NCBI GenBank assembly: GCA_003367665.1
Contig: QKXI01000002.1
Coordinates: forward strand, 248,001 to 312,000
Direction of reading: 5' to 3'
Origin: Leifsonia sp. ku-ls
Lineage (GTDB): Bacteria > Actinomycetota > Actinomycetes > Actinomycetales > Microbacteriaceae
DNA length: 64,000 nt
A program made the position numbers and the translations under genes. Within the stretch, counting starts at the first letter, position 1. Every line of letters starts with the position of its first letter. The notes under the pieces were generated by a model. That model saw only the letters and a program-made list of their open reading frames with translations. It did no database searches and was not told where the DNA came from. This document shows positions 10,213-19,710 of this stretch, piece after piece.

Positions 10213-13149
10213 CTACGCCCGACGGGTGCGGCGCACCACGAGCAGGACGCCGGCGGCGAGCAGCAGCAGCGCCAGGCCGCCGAGCATCGTCGCCGCGCCG
10301 GCGTCGGAGCCGGTGCTCGCCAGGGAGCCCGAACCGCCCGAACCGCTGCCCGTCGTCGCGCCGGTCGCCGTGCCGGCGGGCGTGGTCCCGCCGCCCGCGA
10401 TCGGGTCGACGTAGTGGAACCCTCCGGGGAGCGTCCCGGAGCCGCACGCCGCCGCGCCGACGACCGTCACGTCGACCGTTCCGGTCCCGGCCGGAGTGAC
10501 CGCGCGGATGGTGTGGTCGTCGACCACCGTGAAGGACGCGGCCGGAGTCGTCCCGAACAGCACCGCGGTGGCGCCGGTGAAACAGCCCCCGGTGACGGTG
10601 ACGGTCGTGCCGCCGGCGGCGGGTCCGCTGCCGGGCGTCACGCCGTCGACCGTGGTCCCGGGATCGTAGACGAACGACGCGGGAGGCGTCGCGCCGACCG
10701 GCGTGGTGACCACGATCGGCACCGCGCCGGGTGCGTGCGGCGGCGTCGTGATCGTGATGGTCCCGTCGCCGACGACGGTGAAGGGCACGGAGACGCCTCC
10801 GACGGTCACGCCCGTCGCGCCGGTGAACCCGGATCCGGAGATCGTCACGACGGTGCCGCCGGTGAACGGACCGTGGTCCGGCGCGAGCCCCGTGATCGCG
10901 GGCGCCCCCGCGACCGGGTCGAAGGTGAACGGCGCCGGCGCGGACGCCCCGTTCGGGTGCTGCACGACCACGTCGACCGTGCCGGGCGCGTGCGCGGGCG
11001 AGGTGACCGTCGCGGTGGTGTCGTTCACGACCGTGAAGGCGCTGCCGGGGGTGCCCCCGAAGGTCGCGCCGGTCGCGCCGGTGAGTCCGGTGCCGGAGAT
11101 CGTCACCGTGGTGCCGCCGGTCTGCGGACCGTGATCGGGGGCGAGCCCCGTGATCACCGGCGCCGGGAGCGACAGGAAGGTGAAGTCGCCCGGGGCGGAC
11201 TGGCCGCCCGGGGCCGTGACCACGACGCCGACCGCGCCCGGCGCGTGCGCCGGAGTCGTCGTCGTGATGGTGGTGTCGTCCACCACGGTGAAGGAGGGCG
11301 CGGCGGTGCCGCCGAAGGTCACGCCCGTGGCGCCGGTGAATCCGGTGCCCGTGATGGTGACGGCCGTCCCTCCGGTCTCCGGCCCGCTGTTCGGGGTCAC
11401 CGAGGCGATCGCGGGCGTCGGAAGGAACGTGAAGGTCAGCGGTGCGGCGTCTCCGCTCGGATGCTGCACCACCACATCCACTGCTCCGGGCGCGTGCGCC
11501 GGGGTCGTCGCGGTGATCGTGGAGTCGTCGACGACGGTGAAGGCGGTGCCGGCTGTCCCTCCGAAGGTCACGCCGGTGGCCCCTGTGAAGCCGCTCCCCG
11601 TGATGGTGACCGCCGTTCCGCCGTTCTGCGGCCCGCTGGTCGGCGTGATGCCGGTGGCGGTGGGCGGCCCGGCGAGGGCGTTCGGTCCGACGCTGGCGTT
11701 GGCCACCTCGAGCGTGAGGGCGCTGGTCGCCGGGAGCACGGTCGCGCGCAGCGCCGTCTCGGTGAAGACGCCGCCGCTGGTGGCCTGGTTGTTGGCGGTG
11801 AGGGAGAGCACGCCGCTCAGCACCGGGTCGAGGGCCGGGATGACGGCGTCGGCCACCGGGGTGAGGACCGCAGGCCCGATCGCGGAGATCGCCGGACCGA
11901 GGGTGTTCAGCGGGGTGAGCAGCGCCGCCGTGACCGAGGAGAGCGGGAGCAGCGCCCCGGCGCCCAGCAGCGAGATGCCCGAGGTGTCTCCGTGCAGCAG
12001 CTGCCCGAGGGTGGAGTCGATGGTGATGACCGGCGCGCCGAGGAGGCTCGTCGTCGCCGTCACGTGCAGCGCGTCCACGGCGGTGGTGAGGGCCGACTGC
12101 ACCCGGGTCACGAGGGAGCCGAGGACTCCCGTGATCCGGTCGCCGAGCTCGGCGATCACGGGCGCGGTCAGCAGATCGGTGTTCGGGGCGAGGCCTTCCA
12201 GGCCGGTGAGCTGGGCGAGGTCGACCGTCACCGTCCCGGTGCCCAGATCGATCGTGACGCCGGGATAGGCCGGGTCGGTGATCGGACCGGTGAGCAGAGG
12301 CGCGACGGCCGCCGGGAGTCCCGAGGAGTCGACGGCGGCCGTGGTGGAGAGCACCCCGCCGATCGGAAGCGCGTCGAGGGCGTTGGCCAGCGTGCCGCTC
12401 GGACCGGCGAGCGCGTCGACCGCGGACTGCACGGCGGCGACCCGCGTGTTCACCACGCCGGCGACGCCGGCCACGGTCGGGCTCTGGAAGCGCACTCCGA
12501 CGTCCCCGAGCGAATACCCGCCGCTGGGAGCGCCGGGCGCGGTCTGCGCCGCCCGGGCCGCGGTCACGCCGACGGTCAGCTCCAGCTGGGCGAGCTCGTT
12601 CAGCGTCGCCGTCGGCAGGCCGAGCGACGAGACCGCTTGCGCGAGGCTCAGCCGCAGCGGCCCGGGGGCGACCCCCGGCGCCGGCGTGATCCCGGTGCCG
12701 ATGTCGCCCGTGGCCGACGTGAGCCCGGAGGCGCCGACGGACGAGGCGTCGGGCAGCGCGGAGGCGTACTGGCCCACGACGCCGACGCTGCCCAGGTCGA
12801 TCGGCAGCTGCACGCCGCCCGGCGCGGTGAGGTTGACCAGCCCGAGCACGCCGACGTCGAGGTTGTTCGCGTTCGTCTGCGCGGTGGTTCCCGTGCTGGC
12901 CGCCGCCTCGCCGCCGAGAGACGCGACGAGTGCGGCATCCAGCCCCAGCAGCGACCCGCGCAGGTACTGGCCGGTGGCGTTCGAGTGGTCGCCGGGGGCG
13001 GCCTGGGCCGGGAGGGCGGCGAGGCCCGCCCCCGTCGTCAGCAGGGCGATCGCCGCGCCGGCGGCGACCACCGGGAGGAGCGGTCTGCGCCGCCCCTCCG
13101 CTTCTTCTCTCGGCGCGCGAGCGCGGCGTGGACGGACAAGACCGATCAT
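10213..13149 (-). CDS. Large secreted, wall-anchored protein with five IPT/TIG repeats
   Basis: This protein of about 978 residues is exported and probably linked to peptidoglycan. An arginine-rich N-terminus and hydrophobic helix end near PAQAAP, a likely signal cleavage site. The N-terminal half (about residues 50-490) is rich in Leu, Thr and Val with repeated LGLDAAL, VQSAVDAL and PVADAVIPAL-like segments, recalling the choice-of-anchor G proteins of Microbacteriaceae. Five IPT/TIG immunoglobulin-like repeats of about 83 residues follow, each opening like ITPTSGPQNGGTAVTITG and containing GFTGATGVTFGGT; they map to about 10420-11655. The C-terminus has a Gly/Ser linker, the sorting motif LASTG (from about residue 943), a hydrophobic helix and RRTRRA. 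LAXTG is the motif read by class E sortases. Start is ATG 13149; GTG 13152 is adjacent. Function is likely adhesion or surface coat. Confidence 0.85.
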   Translation of the reverse strand: MIGLVRPRRARAPREEAEGRRRPLLPVVAAGAAIALLTTGAGLAALPAQAAPGDHSNATGQYLRGSLLGLDAALVASLGGEAAASTGTTAQTNANNLDVGVLGLVNLTAPGGVQLPIDLGSVGVVGQYASALPDASSVGASGLTSATGDIGTGITPAPGVAPGPLRLSLAQAVSSLGLPTATLNELAQLELTVGVTAARAAQTAPGAPSGGYSLGDVGVRFQSPTVAGVAGVVNTRVAAVQSAVDALAGPSGTLANALDALPIGGVLSTTAAVDSSGLPAAVAPLLTGPITDPAYPGVTIDLGTGTVTVDLAQLTGLEGLAPNTDLLTAPVIAELGDRITGVLGSLVTRVQSALTTAVDALHVTATTSLLGAPVITIDSTLGQLLHGDTSGISLLGAGALLPLSSVTAALLTPLNTLGPAISAIGPAVLTPVADAVIPALDPVLSGVLSLTANNQATSGGVFTETALRATVLPATSALTLEVANASVGPNALAGPPTATGITPTSGPQNGGTAVTITGSGFTGATGVTFGGTAGTAFTVVDDSTITATTPAHAPGAVDVVVQHPSGDAAPLTFTFLPTPAIASVTPNSGPETGGTAVTITGTGFTGATGVTFGGTAAPSFTVVDDTTITTTTPAHAPGAVGVVVTAPGGQSAPGDFTFLSLPAPVITGLAPDHGPQTGGTTVTISGTGLTGATGATFGGTPGSAFTVVNDTTATVTSPAHAPGTVDVVVQHPNGASAPAPFTFDPVAGAPAITGLAPDHGPFTGGTVVTISGSGFTGATGVTVGGVSVPFTVVGDGTITITTPPHAPGAVPIVVTTPVGATPPASFVYDPGTTVDGVTPGSGPAAGGTTVTVTGGCFTGATAVLFGTTPAASFTVVDDHTIRAVTPAGTGTVDVTVVGAAACGSGTLPGGFHYVDPIAGGGTTPAGTATGATTGSGSGGSGSLASTGSDAGAATMLGGLALLLLAAGVLLVVRRTRRA
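10420..11655 (-). repeat. Five tandem IPT/TIG-coding repeats, about 249 bp each
   Basis: Five in-frame tandem units encode the IPT/TIG domains of the surface protein. The first four share long near-identical stretches (for example TPAHAPGAV in three of them), while the fifth, nearest the C-terminus, is the most diverged and contains cysteines. The similarity suggests expansion by unequal recombination. Confidence 0.8.
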
Positions 13150-14731
<1,582 letters not shown>

Positions 14732-14750
14732 CGCCGCACCCTCCCGCACG

Positions 14751-14777
14751 AACGGCCCCCGGATCCCGGGGGCCGTT
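14751..14777 (+). terminator. Enolase terminator
   Basis: A perfect 12-bp stem (14751-14762 with 14766-14777) closes a 3-base ATC loop, starting 19 bases past the enolase stop. There is no T tract. It is followed at once by the first copy of the interspersed palindromic element. Confidence 0.85.
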
Positions 14778-14783
14778 CGCCGT

Positions 14784-14841
14784 CGAGTGGTGACATTTCG
14801 TCACCACTCGGCCGGAATACCCGCGACGAGTCACCACTCGG
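14784..14841. repeat. Interspersed palindromic element, copy 1
   Basis: An inverted repeat, CGAGTGGTGAC (14784-14794) and GTCACCACTCG (14800-14810), closes a 5-base loop. After exactly 20 bases a third half, TCACCACTCG (14831-14840), follows in direct orientation. The spacer contains GGAATACCCGCGAC. Two further copies with the same architecture lie at 39345 and 52212. This copy sits between the enolase terminator and the next gene. Confidence 0.85.
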
Positions 14842-14868
14842 CGGCGGGTGCCCCGCTAAGGTGCAGGC

Positions 14869-15450
14869 ATGCAGGAGGTGAGCGACGAGGAGGACGTGGT
14901 CGTCGCCGGTGCGCCGCTCCGGCACTCCACGGTCGCGGTCCCGCCGCTGCTGCTCGCGCTCGGGGCGGCCGCAGCGGCCCTCTGGCTGGGGCCGCGTCTG
15001 GGCAACGCGTGGAGCAGCTACCTGGACCTCGCGGCGTCGGTCGCGGTCGTCGCCGCGGTCGGGCTGGCGACCTGCGGCTGGTTCGCGTACCAGACGCTCA
15101 CGGCCGTCTGGGTGCGTCGCTACCGGCTGTCCGTGTGCGCCGCGCTCGTGTCCGCCGGGCTGCTGGTGCCCCTCGCGCATCCCGGGGTCGTCCTCCTGGC
15201 CGTGGCGGGACACCAGCTCGCCGACATCCTGGGGGAGCGGCCTGGACGCGTCGTCGACGCCACGACGGCACGCGCCTGGCGCAGGACCGCTCTCTGGTGC
15301 GGAATCGTCGCCCTGGTCGCCGTGATCGCCACGCCCGTCGTCGCGCACCTCGGCTCGCTCGCGCTGCTGATCGGCGTCGGCGTCGCCGCGCTCGCCTGCG
15401 CGGGCGTCACCGGCTTCGCCTACCGCACCGGGCGGAGGACGAGCGCGTGA
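14869..15450 (+). CDS. Four-helix membrane protein of unknown function
   Basis: This 193-residue protein has an acidic N-terminus (MQEVSDEEDVVVAG) and about four to five hydrophobic helices: STVAVPPLLLALGAAAAALWL, LDLAASVAVVAAVGLATCGWFAY, LSVCAALVSAGLLVPLAHPGVVLLAV, and two near the C-terminus (ALWCGIVALVAVIATPVVAHL, ALLIGVGVAALACAGVTG). I recognise no family. It overlaps the next small membrane protein by four bases, so the pair is probably co-translated. Confidence 0.75.
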   Translation: MQEVSDEEDVVVAGAPLRHSTVAVPPLLLALGAAAAALWLGPRLGNAWSSYLDLAASVAVVAAVGLATCGWFAYQTLTAVWVRRYRLSVCAALVSAGLLVPLAHPGVVLLAVAGHQLADILGERPGRVVDATTARAWRRTALWCGIVALVAVIATPVVAHLGSLALLIGVGVAALACAGVTGFAYRTGRRTSA

Positions 15451-15764
15451 CGTCGCTGCGACCGATCACCGACGAGCTCGCCGGGTTCGCGAGCCTCGGC
15501 CGCGCGGCCAGAGCCGTCCTCCAGACCGAGTCGGAGGTGGTGCCCCTGGTGCTGTTCCTGGCGCTGGCGGCACTGTTCGGCCTGCTCGGGCTGTTCCTGC
15601 TGCTCCGGCCGGGCAACGCCGCCGCGTTCTTCGCCGACGCGGAGGCCCGCCGCCGCTTCCGCCCGCGCGACGCGCGCGCGCTCGGCGTCGTCTTCGCGGT
15701 CGGCGGCGCCGCGCTCGCCGTGCTCGGGGTGGTGCGGCTGGTGGCGCTCCTGACCGTCGGCTGA
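15447..15764 (+). CDS. Small two-helix membrane protein
   Basis: This 105-residue protein starts at a GTG overlapping the stop of the preceding membrane protein. It has an N-terminal polar stretch, one helix (VVPLVLFLALAALFGLLGLFLLL), a basic segment (FFADAEARRRFRPRDARALG) and a second helix to the end (VVFAVGGAALAVLGVVRLVALLTVG). No family is recognised. Coupling to the gene before it suggests the two products act together. Confidence 0.65.
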   Translation: MTSLRPITDELAGFASLGRAARAVLQTESEVVPLVLFLALAALFGLLGLFLLLRPGNAAAFFADAEARRRFRPRDARALGVVFAVGGAALAVLGVVRLVALLTVG

Positions 15765-15863
15765 GCGCATCCCGACACCCCGCCGCGCCTCCGGTCCGCG
15801 CAGCGTCATCGCCTACGATGAGAGACGGGCCGACCGGCCCGAGACGACCGACCGGGGAGGGCC

Positions 15864-16385
15864 ATGCCGAAGCCGCGCACGCGCCGCGTCCCGGTGCGCA
15901 TGACCCGGCCGAGCGGCACGGGACGGTGGCTGCGCCAGCTGCACTTCTCGGCGTTCTCGCTCGTGATGATGGGCGTGCTCGTGCTCGCCGTCGTCATCCT
16001 GGCCCCCACCATCCAGGCGTTCCTGGTGCAGCGGCAGCAGATCGCCGACCAGCAGCACGCGGTGGACCGGCTGGCCGCCCAGGTGGACACGCTCAAGGAC
16101 CAGCGCGCCCGCTGGAACGACCCGAGCTACCTGCGCGCGCAGGCCCGCGACCGGCTGTACTACGTCATGCCGGGCGAGGTCAGCTACCTGGTCATCGACG
16201 ACCGCCCTCCGGCGGCGACCAAGGACGAGGGGCCGGTCACCTCCAAGCTGCAGAAGACCCAGACCGACTGGGTGGGCTCGCTGTTCGGCTCCTTCATGGG
16301 GGCCGGGCTGACCGACGCGACGCCGCAGCAGCTCAGCGGGACGCCCGCGCCCACCCCGACCCCGACCTCCAGCCCGAAGAAGTAA
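15864..16385 (+). CDS. Septum formation initiator, FtsB/DivIC family
   Basis: This 173-residue bitopic protein belongs to the FtsB/DivIC group, which links FtsL and FtsQ in the division complex. The basic cytoplasmic N-terminus is followed by one membrane helix (about residues 30-52, FSLVMMGVLVLAVVILAPTIQAF). A coiled-coil comes next (about 53-85, VQRQQIADQQHAVDRLAAQVDTLKDQ), then the family motif WNDPSYLRAQARDRLYYVMPGE. The C-terminal tail is Thr/Pro-rich and ends in lysines. Position between eno and a DUF501 gene is the conserved actinobacterial arrangement. Confidence 0.9.
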   Translation: MPKPRTRRVPVRMTRPSGTGRWLRQLHFSAFSLVMMGVLVLAVVILAPTIQAFLVQRQQIADQQHAVDRLAAQVDTLKDQRARWNDPSYLRAQARDRLYYVMPGEVSYLVIDDRPPAATKDEGPVTSKLQKTQTDWVGSLFGSFMGAGLTDATPQQLSGTPAPTPTPTSSPKK

Positions 16386-16390
16386 GCAGC

Positions 16391-16906
16391 ATGACCAGAC
16401 CCCCGTTCGACCCCGTGACCGACGAGGACATCGCGGTCGTCTCCGAGCAGCTCGGACGGCCCGCCCGCGACGTGGTCGGCATCGCCGCGCGCTGCGTGTG
16501 CGGCCGGCCGACCGTCGTCTCCACCGCCCCACGGCTTGGCGACGGGACGCCGTTCCCGACCTTCTACTACCTCACGCATCCCGCCGCCACCGCCGCCATG
16601 TCGGCGCTGGAGGCGACGCAGGTCATGGCCGAGTACAACGAGCTGCTCGGCGAGGACGACGACGTCGCCGCGCAGTACCGCGCGGCGCACGAGCAGTACC
16701 TCGCCGACCGCGAGTCCATCGCCGTGGTCGACGAGATCCGGGGCATCTCCGCCGGCGGCATGCCGTCCCGGGTGAAGTGCCTGCACGCCCTGGCCGCGCA
16801 CGCCCTCGCCGCCGGCCCCGGAGCCAACCCGATCGGCGACCTCGCGCTCGCCCGCGGCGGCTGGTCGCCCGCGGTGTGCGAGTGCCGCATCGACGTCGTC
16901 GACTAG
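16391..16906 (+). CDS. DUF501 domain protein
   Basis: This 171-residue protein matches DUF501, a conserved actinobacterial family of unknown activity usually found next to eno and the divIC-like gene. Typical segments are VSEQLGRPARDVVGIAARCVCGRP, PFPTFYYLTHP, SALEATQVMAEYNELL and GGMPSRVKCLHALAAHALAAGPGANPIGD, with a final GWSPAVCECRID. Conserved cysteines (the CVCG, VKCLH and CEC positions) suggest metal or redox chemistry, which is inference. It starts five bases after the preceding stop, so the two are in one operon. Confidence 0.9.
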   Translation: MTRPPFDPVTDEDIAVVSEQLGRPARDVVGIAARCVCGRPTVVSTAPRLGDGTPFPTFYYLTHPAATAAMSALEATQVMAEYNELLGEDDDVAAQYRAAHEQYLADRESIAVVDEIRGISAGGMPSRVKCLHALAAHALAAGPGANPIGDLALARGGWSPAVCECRIDVVD

Positions 16907-16916
16907 GAGCGCAGCG

Positions 16917-18188
16917 GTGGGGGAGCGGATGCGGCGGCTCGTCGCGGCGGCCGGCGCGGTCGTGCTCGGTCTCGGCGCCGCCCTCGTGCCGGCGACCGTG
17001 GCGCGGGCCGACCAGGTCCGCGACATGGAGTACTGGCTGAACGACTACGGCTTCGCCCGGGCCTGGCAGACCACCCGCGGCGCGGGCGTGAAGGTCGCGG
17101 TCATCGACACCGGCGTCGACGGCTCCGTGCCCGACCTGGCGGGGGCCGTGGTCGGCGGCACGGACGTCAGCGGGGTCGGGGCCGCCTCCGGTCAGAAGCC
17201 GCTGGGCGACGCGGAGAGTGCCAACCACGGCACCTGGGTGGCGTCGCTGCTCGCCGGTCGCGGAACCGGCGGCGACAACGGCGTGCTCGGCGCCGCGCCG
17301 GAGGCCAGCGTGCTGACCGCCTCCGTGGCGCTCGGCAAGACGACGGGATCCGTCTCCAGCGACGACCAGATCGCCGAGGCCGTGCGCTGGGCGGTCGACA
17401 ACGGCGCCACGGTGATCAACATGTCGCTCACGCGCAACACGCTCGACTGGCCGCCGAGCTGGGACGAGGCGTTCCAGTACGCGTTCTCGCACGACGTCGT
17501 CGTGGTGGCGGCGGCCGGCAACCGCGGAAGCGGCACGACCGAGGTCGGGGCACCCGCCACCATTCCCGGTGTCCTCACCGTGGCCGGAGTGGACCGGCAG
17601 GGCACGGCGAGCTTCGACGCCTCGGCACAGGGCATCACGATCGGCGTCTCGGCGCCCAGCGAGCAGCTGGTCGGTGCCAACCCGGGTGGCGGCTACGTGC
17701 AGTGGGCGGGCACCAGCGGCGCCGCTCCGCTCGTCTCCGGGGCCGTCGCGCTGGTGCGGGCCGCGCATCCCGAGCTGAAGGCGGCGGATGTGATCGAGCG
17801 CATCGTCCACACGGCACGCCCCGTGGGCGGAGCGGTGCCGAGCCCGATCTACGGGTACGGACTGCTCGACGCCGCCGCGGCGGTCACCGCCGACGTGCCG
17901 CACGTGACCGCGAACCCCATGGGCGACCTGGGGGAGTGGATCCGCGTCCACCGCCGGGCGGAGGCACCGTCCGCGCCGTCGGCCGGCGGCGAGGTGAAGG
18001 CAGAGCCGGCGCCGGTGAGACTCGCCCCCGAGCGCGCGCTACCATGGAATCGGATCTTCTGGCCGCAATGGAGCGTCCTCACCGCTTTCTGGCTTCCGTT
18101 CGCCCTGATCGCCGGCTTCCTCGCCCTCGCCGCGCTCGGCGGCGTCGGCGCGTGGTCGCATTTCAGGCGAATGCGGAGCAAGGAGTAA
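16917..18188 (+). CDS. Membrane-anchored S8 (subtilisin/mycosin-like) serine protease
   Basis: This 423-residue secreted protease has a signal peptide (residues 1-31, ending ATVARA), a subtilisin domain and a C-terminal membrane helix (about 387-413) followed by a basic tail. The catalytic triad is clear: D64 in AVIDTGVD, H104 in NHGTWVASLLAG and S267 in GTSGAAPLVSG, with the oxyanion asparagine N202 in AAAGNRG. The layout, with a tail helix anchoring the enzyme outside the cell, resembles mycosins (MycP) of type VII secretion, but no ESX gene is in the window. The GTG start has AGGAG seven bases upstream. It follows DUF501 by 10 bases and ends the division-gene operon. Confidence 0.9.
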   Translation: MGERMRRLVAAAGAVVLGLGAALVPATVARADQVRDMEYWLNDYGFARAWQTTRGAGVKVAVIDTGVDGSVPDLAGAVVGGTDVSGVGAASGQKPLGDAESANHGTWVASLLAGRGTGGDNGVLGAAPEASVLTASVALGKTTGSVSSDDQIAEAVRWAVDNGATVINMSLTRNTLDWPPSWDEAFQYAFSHDVVVVAAAGNRGSGTTEVGAPATIPGVLTVAGVDRQGTASFDASAQGITIGVSAPSEQLVGANPGGGYVQWAGTSGAAPLVSGAVALVRAAHPELKAADVIERIVHTARPVGGAVPSPIYGYGLLDAAAAVTADVPHVTANPMGDLGEWIRVHRRAEAPSAPSAGGEVKAEPAPVRLAPERALPWNRIFWPQWSVLTAFWLPFALIAGFLALAALGGVGAWSHFRRMRSKE

Positions 18189-18226
18189 TGTAGGCCCAAA
18201 CTTTCGTGTTGAGGAGACGCATCACT

Positions 18227-19642
18227 GTGCCCAAAATCCTGATCGTCGGCGGCGGATACGCCGGCTTCTACACCGCGTGGAAGCTCGAGAAGCAGCTCCG
18301 CCCGGGCGAGGCCGAGGTCACCATGGTCGACCCGCTGCCGTACATGACGTACCAGCCGTTCCTCCCCGAGGTCGCGGCCGGCTCCATCGAGCCGCGTCAC
18401 GCGGTGGTCGCGCACCGCCGTCACCTCAAGACGACCAACATCATCACCGCGAAGGTCACCTACATCGACCACGCGCGCAAGGTCGCCACCATCCAGCCGC
18501 CGGTGGGCGAGGCGTACGAGTTCGAGTACGACATCGTCGTGGTCACCGCGGGCGCCGTGTCGCGCACGTTCCCGATCCCGGGCGTCGCCGACCAGGCCGT
18601 GGGCCTCAAGAACATCGAGGAGGCCGTGTACATCCGCGACACGCTCCTCACCAACTTCGACAAGGCCGCCGGGCTGCCCCCGGGGCCGGAGCGCGACCGC
18701 CTGCTCACCGTCGTGGTCGTCGGCGGCGGCTTCGCCGGCATCGAGATCTTCGCCGAGCTGCGCTCCTTCGCCAGCGCCCTGCTGAAGCGCTACCCGGAGC
18801 TGTCCTTCGAGGACACCCACTTCCACCTGATCGAGGCCATGGGCCGGATCATGCCGGAGGTGTCGCTCCCGACCAGTCACTGGGTGATCAAGAACCTGGC
18901 GGAGCGCGGCGCGCAGATCCACCTCGACACGCAGCTGCAGAGCGCGGTCGACGGTGTCATCCAGCTCTCCACCGGCGAGACCTTCGAGTCCGACCTGATC
19001 GTCTGGACCGCGGGCGTCATGGCCAACCCGACCGTCGTGCGTCATACCGACCTGCCGATCGAGGAGCGCGGCCGCCTCCGCGTGCGCGCCGACCTCCGCG
19101 TCGGCACCGAGGACGAGATCATCGAGGACGCCTGGGGCGCCGGCGACGTCTCGGCCGTCCCCGACCTCACCGGCGCGGGCGTCGGCGGCTACTGCGTGCC
19201 GAACGCGCAGCACGCGGTGCGCCAGGGCAAGCTGATGGCGAAGAACATCGTCGCCTCCCTGCGCGGCGAGCTGCCGCGCCAGTACTACCACAAGAGCCTC
19301 GGCGCGGTCGCCGGCCTCGGCCTCGGCATCGGCGTGCTGCAGTCCGGCAAGCTCGCCGTGAAGGGCTTCTTCGGCTGGGCCGCCCATCGTGGCTACCACG
19401 GTCTCGCCATGCCGACCTGGGAGCGCAAGTGGCGCGTCCTGTGGGGCTGGTGGAACAACGTCTGGCTCGGCCGCGACATCGTGTCGCTGGAGGCGCTGCA
19501 GCACCCCCGCGCCGGGTTCGAGGAGTTCGCCGCGCGTCCGAAGCCGGCCGTCGAGGCCGCCCCGGAGGAGCCCGCGAAGAAGCCCGTCACCCGCAAGAAG
19601 GCCGACGCCGAGAAGCAGCCCGCGGAGGTCTCTGCGAAGTAA
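18227..19642 (+). CDS. ndh: Type II NADH dehydrogenase
   Basis: This 471-residue FAD enzyme passes electrons from NADH to quinone without pumping protons. The FAD-binding Rossmann motif opens the protein (KILIVGGGYAGFYTAWKLEK), and a second dinucleotide motif, VVVVGGGFAGIEIFAELRSF, binds NADH. The family segment AYEFEYDIVVVTAGAVSRTFPIPG is present, as is the C-terminal VWGAGDVSAVPDL-like FAD-binding stretch (EDAWGAGDVSAVPDLTG). I start at GTG 18227, ten bases after GAGGAG; the GTG at 18206 is upstream of that site. The tail after residue 440 is rich in Lys, Ala and Glu. Confidence 0.92.
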   Translation: MPKILIVGGGYAGFYTAWKLEKQLRPGEAEVTMVDPLPYMTYQPFLPEVAAGSIEPRHAVVAHRRHLKTTNIITAKVTYIDHARKVATIQPPVGEAYEFEYDIVVVTAGAVSRTFPIPGVADQAVGLKNIEEAVYIRDTLLTNFDKAAGLPPGPERDRLLTVVVVGGGFAGIEIFAELRSFASALLKRYPELSFEDTHFHLIEAMGRIMPEVSLPTSHWVIKNLAERGAQIHLDTQLQSAVDGVIQLSTGETFESDLIVWTAGVMANPTVVRHTDLPIEERGRLRVRADLRVGTEDEIIEDAWGAGDVSAVPDLTGAGVGGYCVPNAQHAVRQGKLMAKNIVASLRGELPRQYYHKSLGAVAGLGLGIGVLQSGKLAVKGFFGWAAHRGYHGLAMPTWERKWRVLWGWWNNVWLGRDIVSLEALQHPRAGFEEFAARPKPAVEAAPEEPAKKPVTRKKADAEKQPAEVSAK

Positions 19643-19656
19643 CGTCGCCGTGAGCA

Positions 19657-19690
19657 CGAAGGCCCGGTCCCGTCAGGGGCCGGGCCTTCG
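19657..19690. terminator. Bidirectional terminator between ndh and the IclR gene
   Basis: A stem of about 14 bp with G-T wobbles (CGAAGGCCCGGTCCC pairing with the segment ending CCGGGCCTTCG) surrounds a short GTCA loop. It lies 14 bases after ndh and 20 bases before the convergent end of the IclR gene, so it may serve both. Confidence 0.8.
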
Positions 19691-19710
19691 CGCGTCGGTG
19701 GCCGCGCCCG

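Noticed and set aside
10420-11655. Regular repeats considered as a CRISPR array
   Set aside because: Units are about 249 bp, coding and without spacer structure; they are protein domain repeats.
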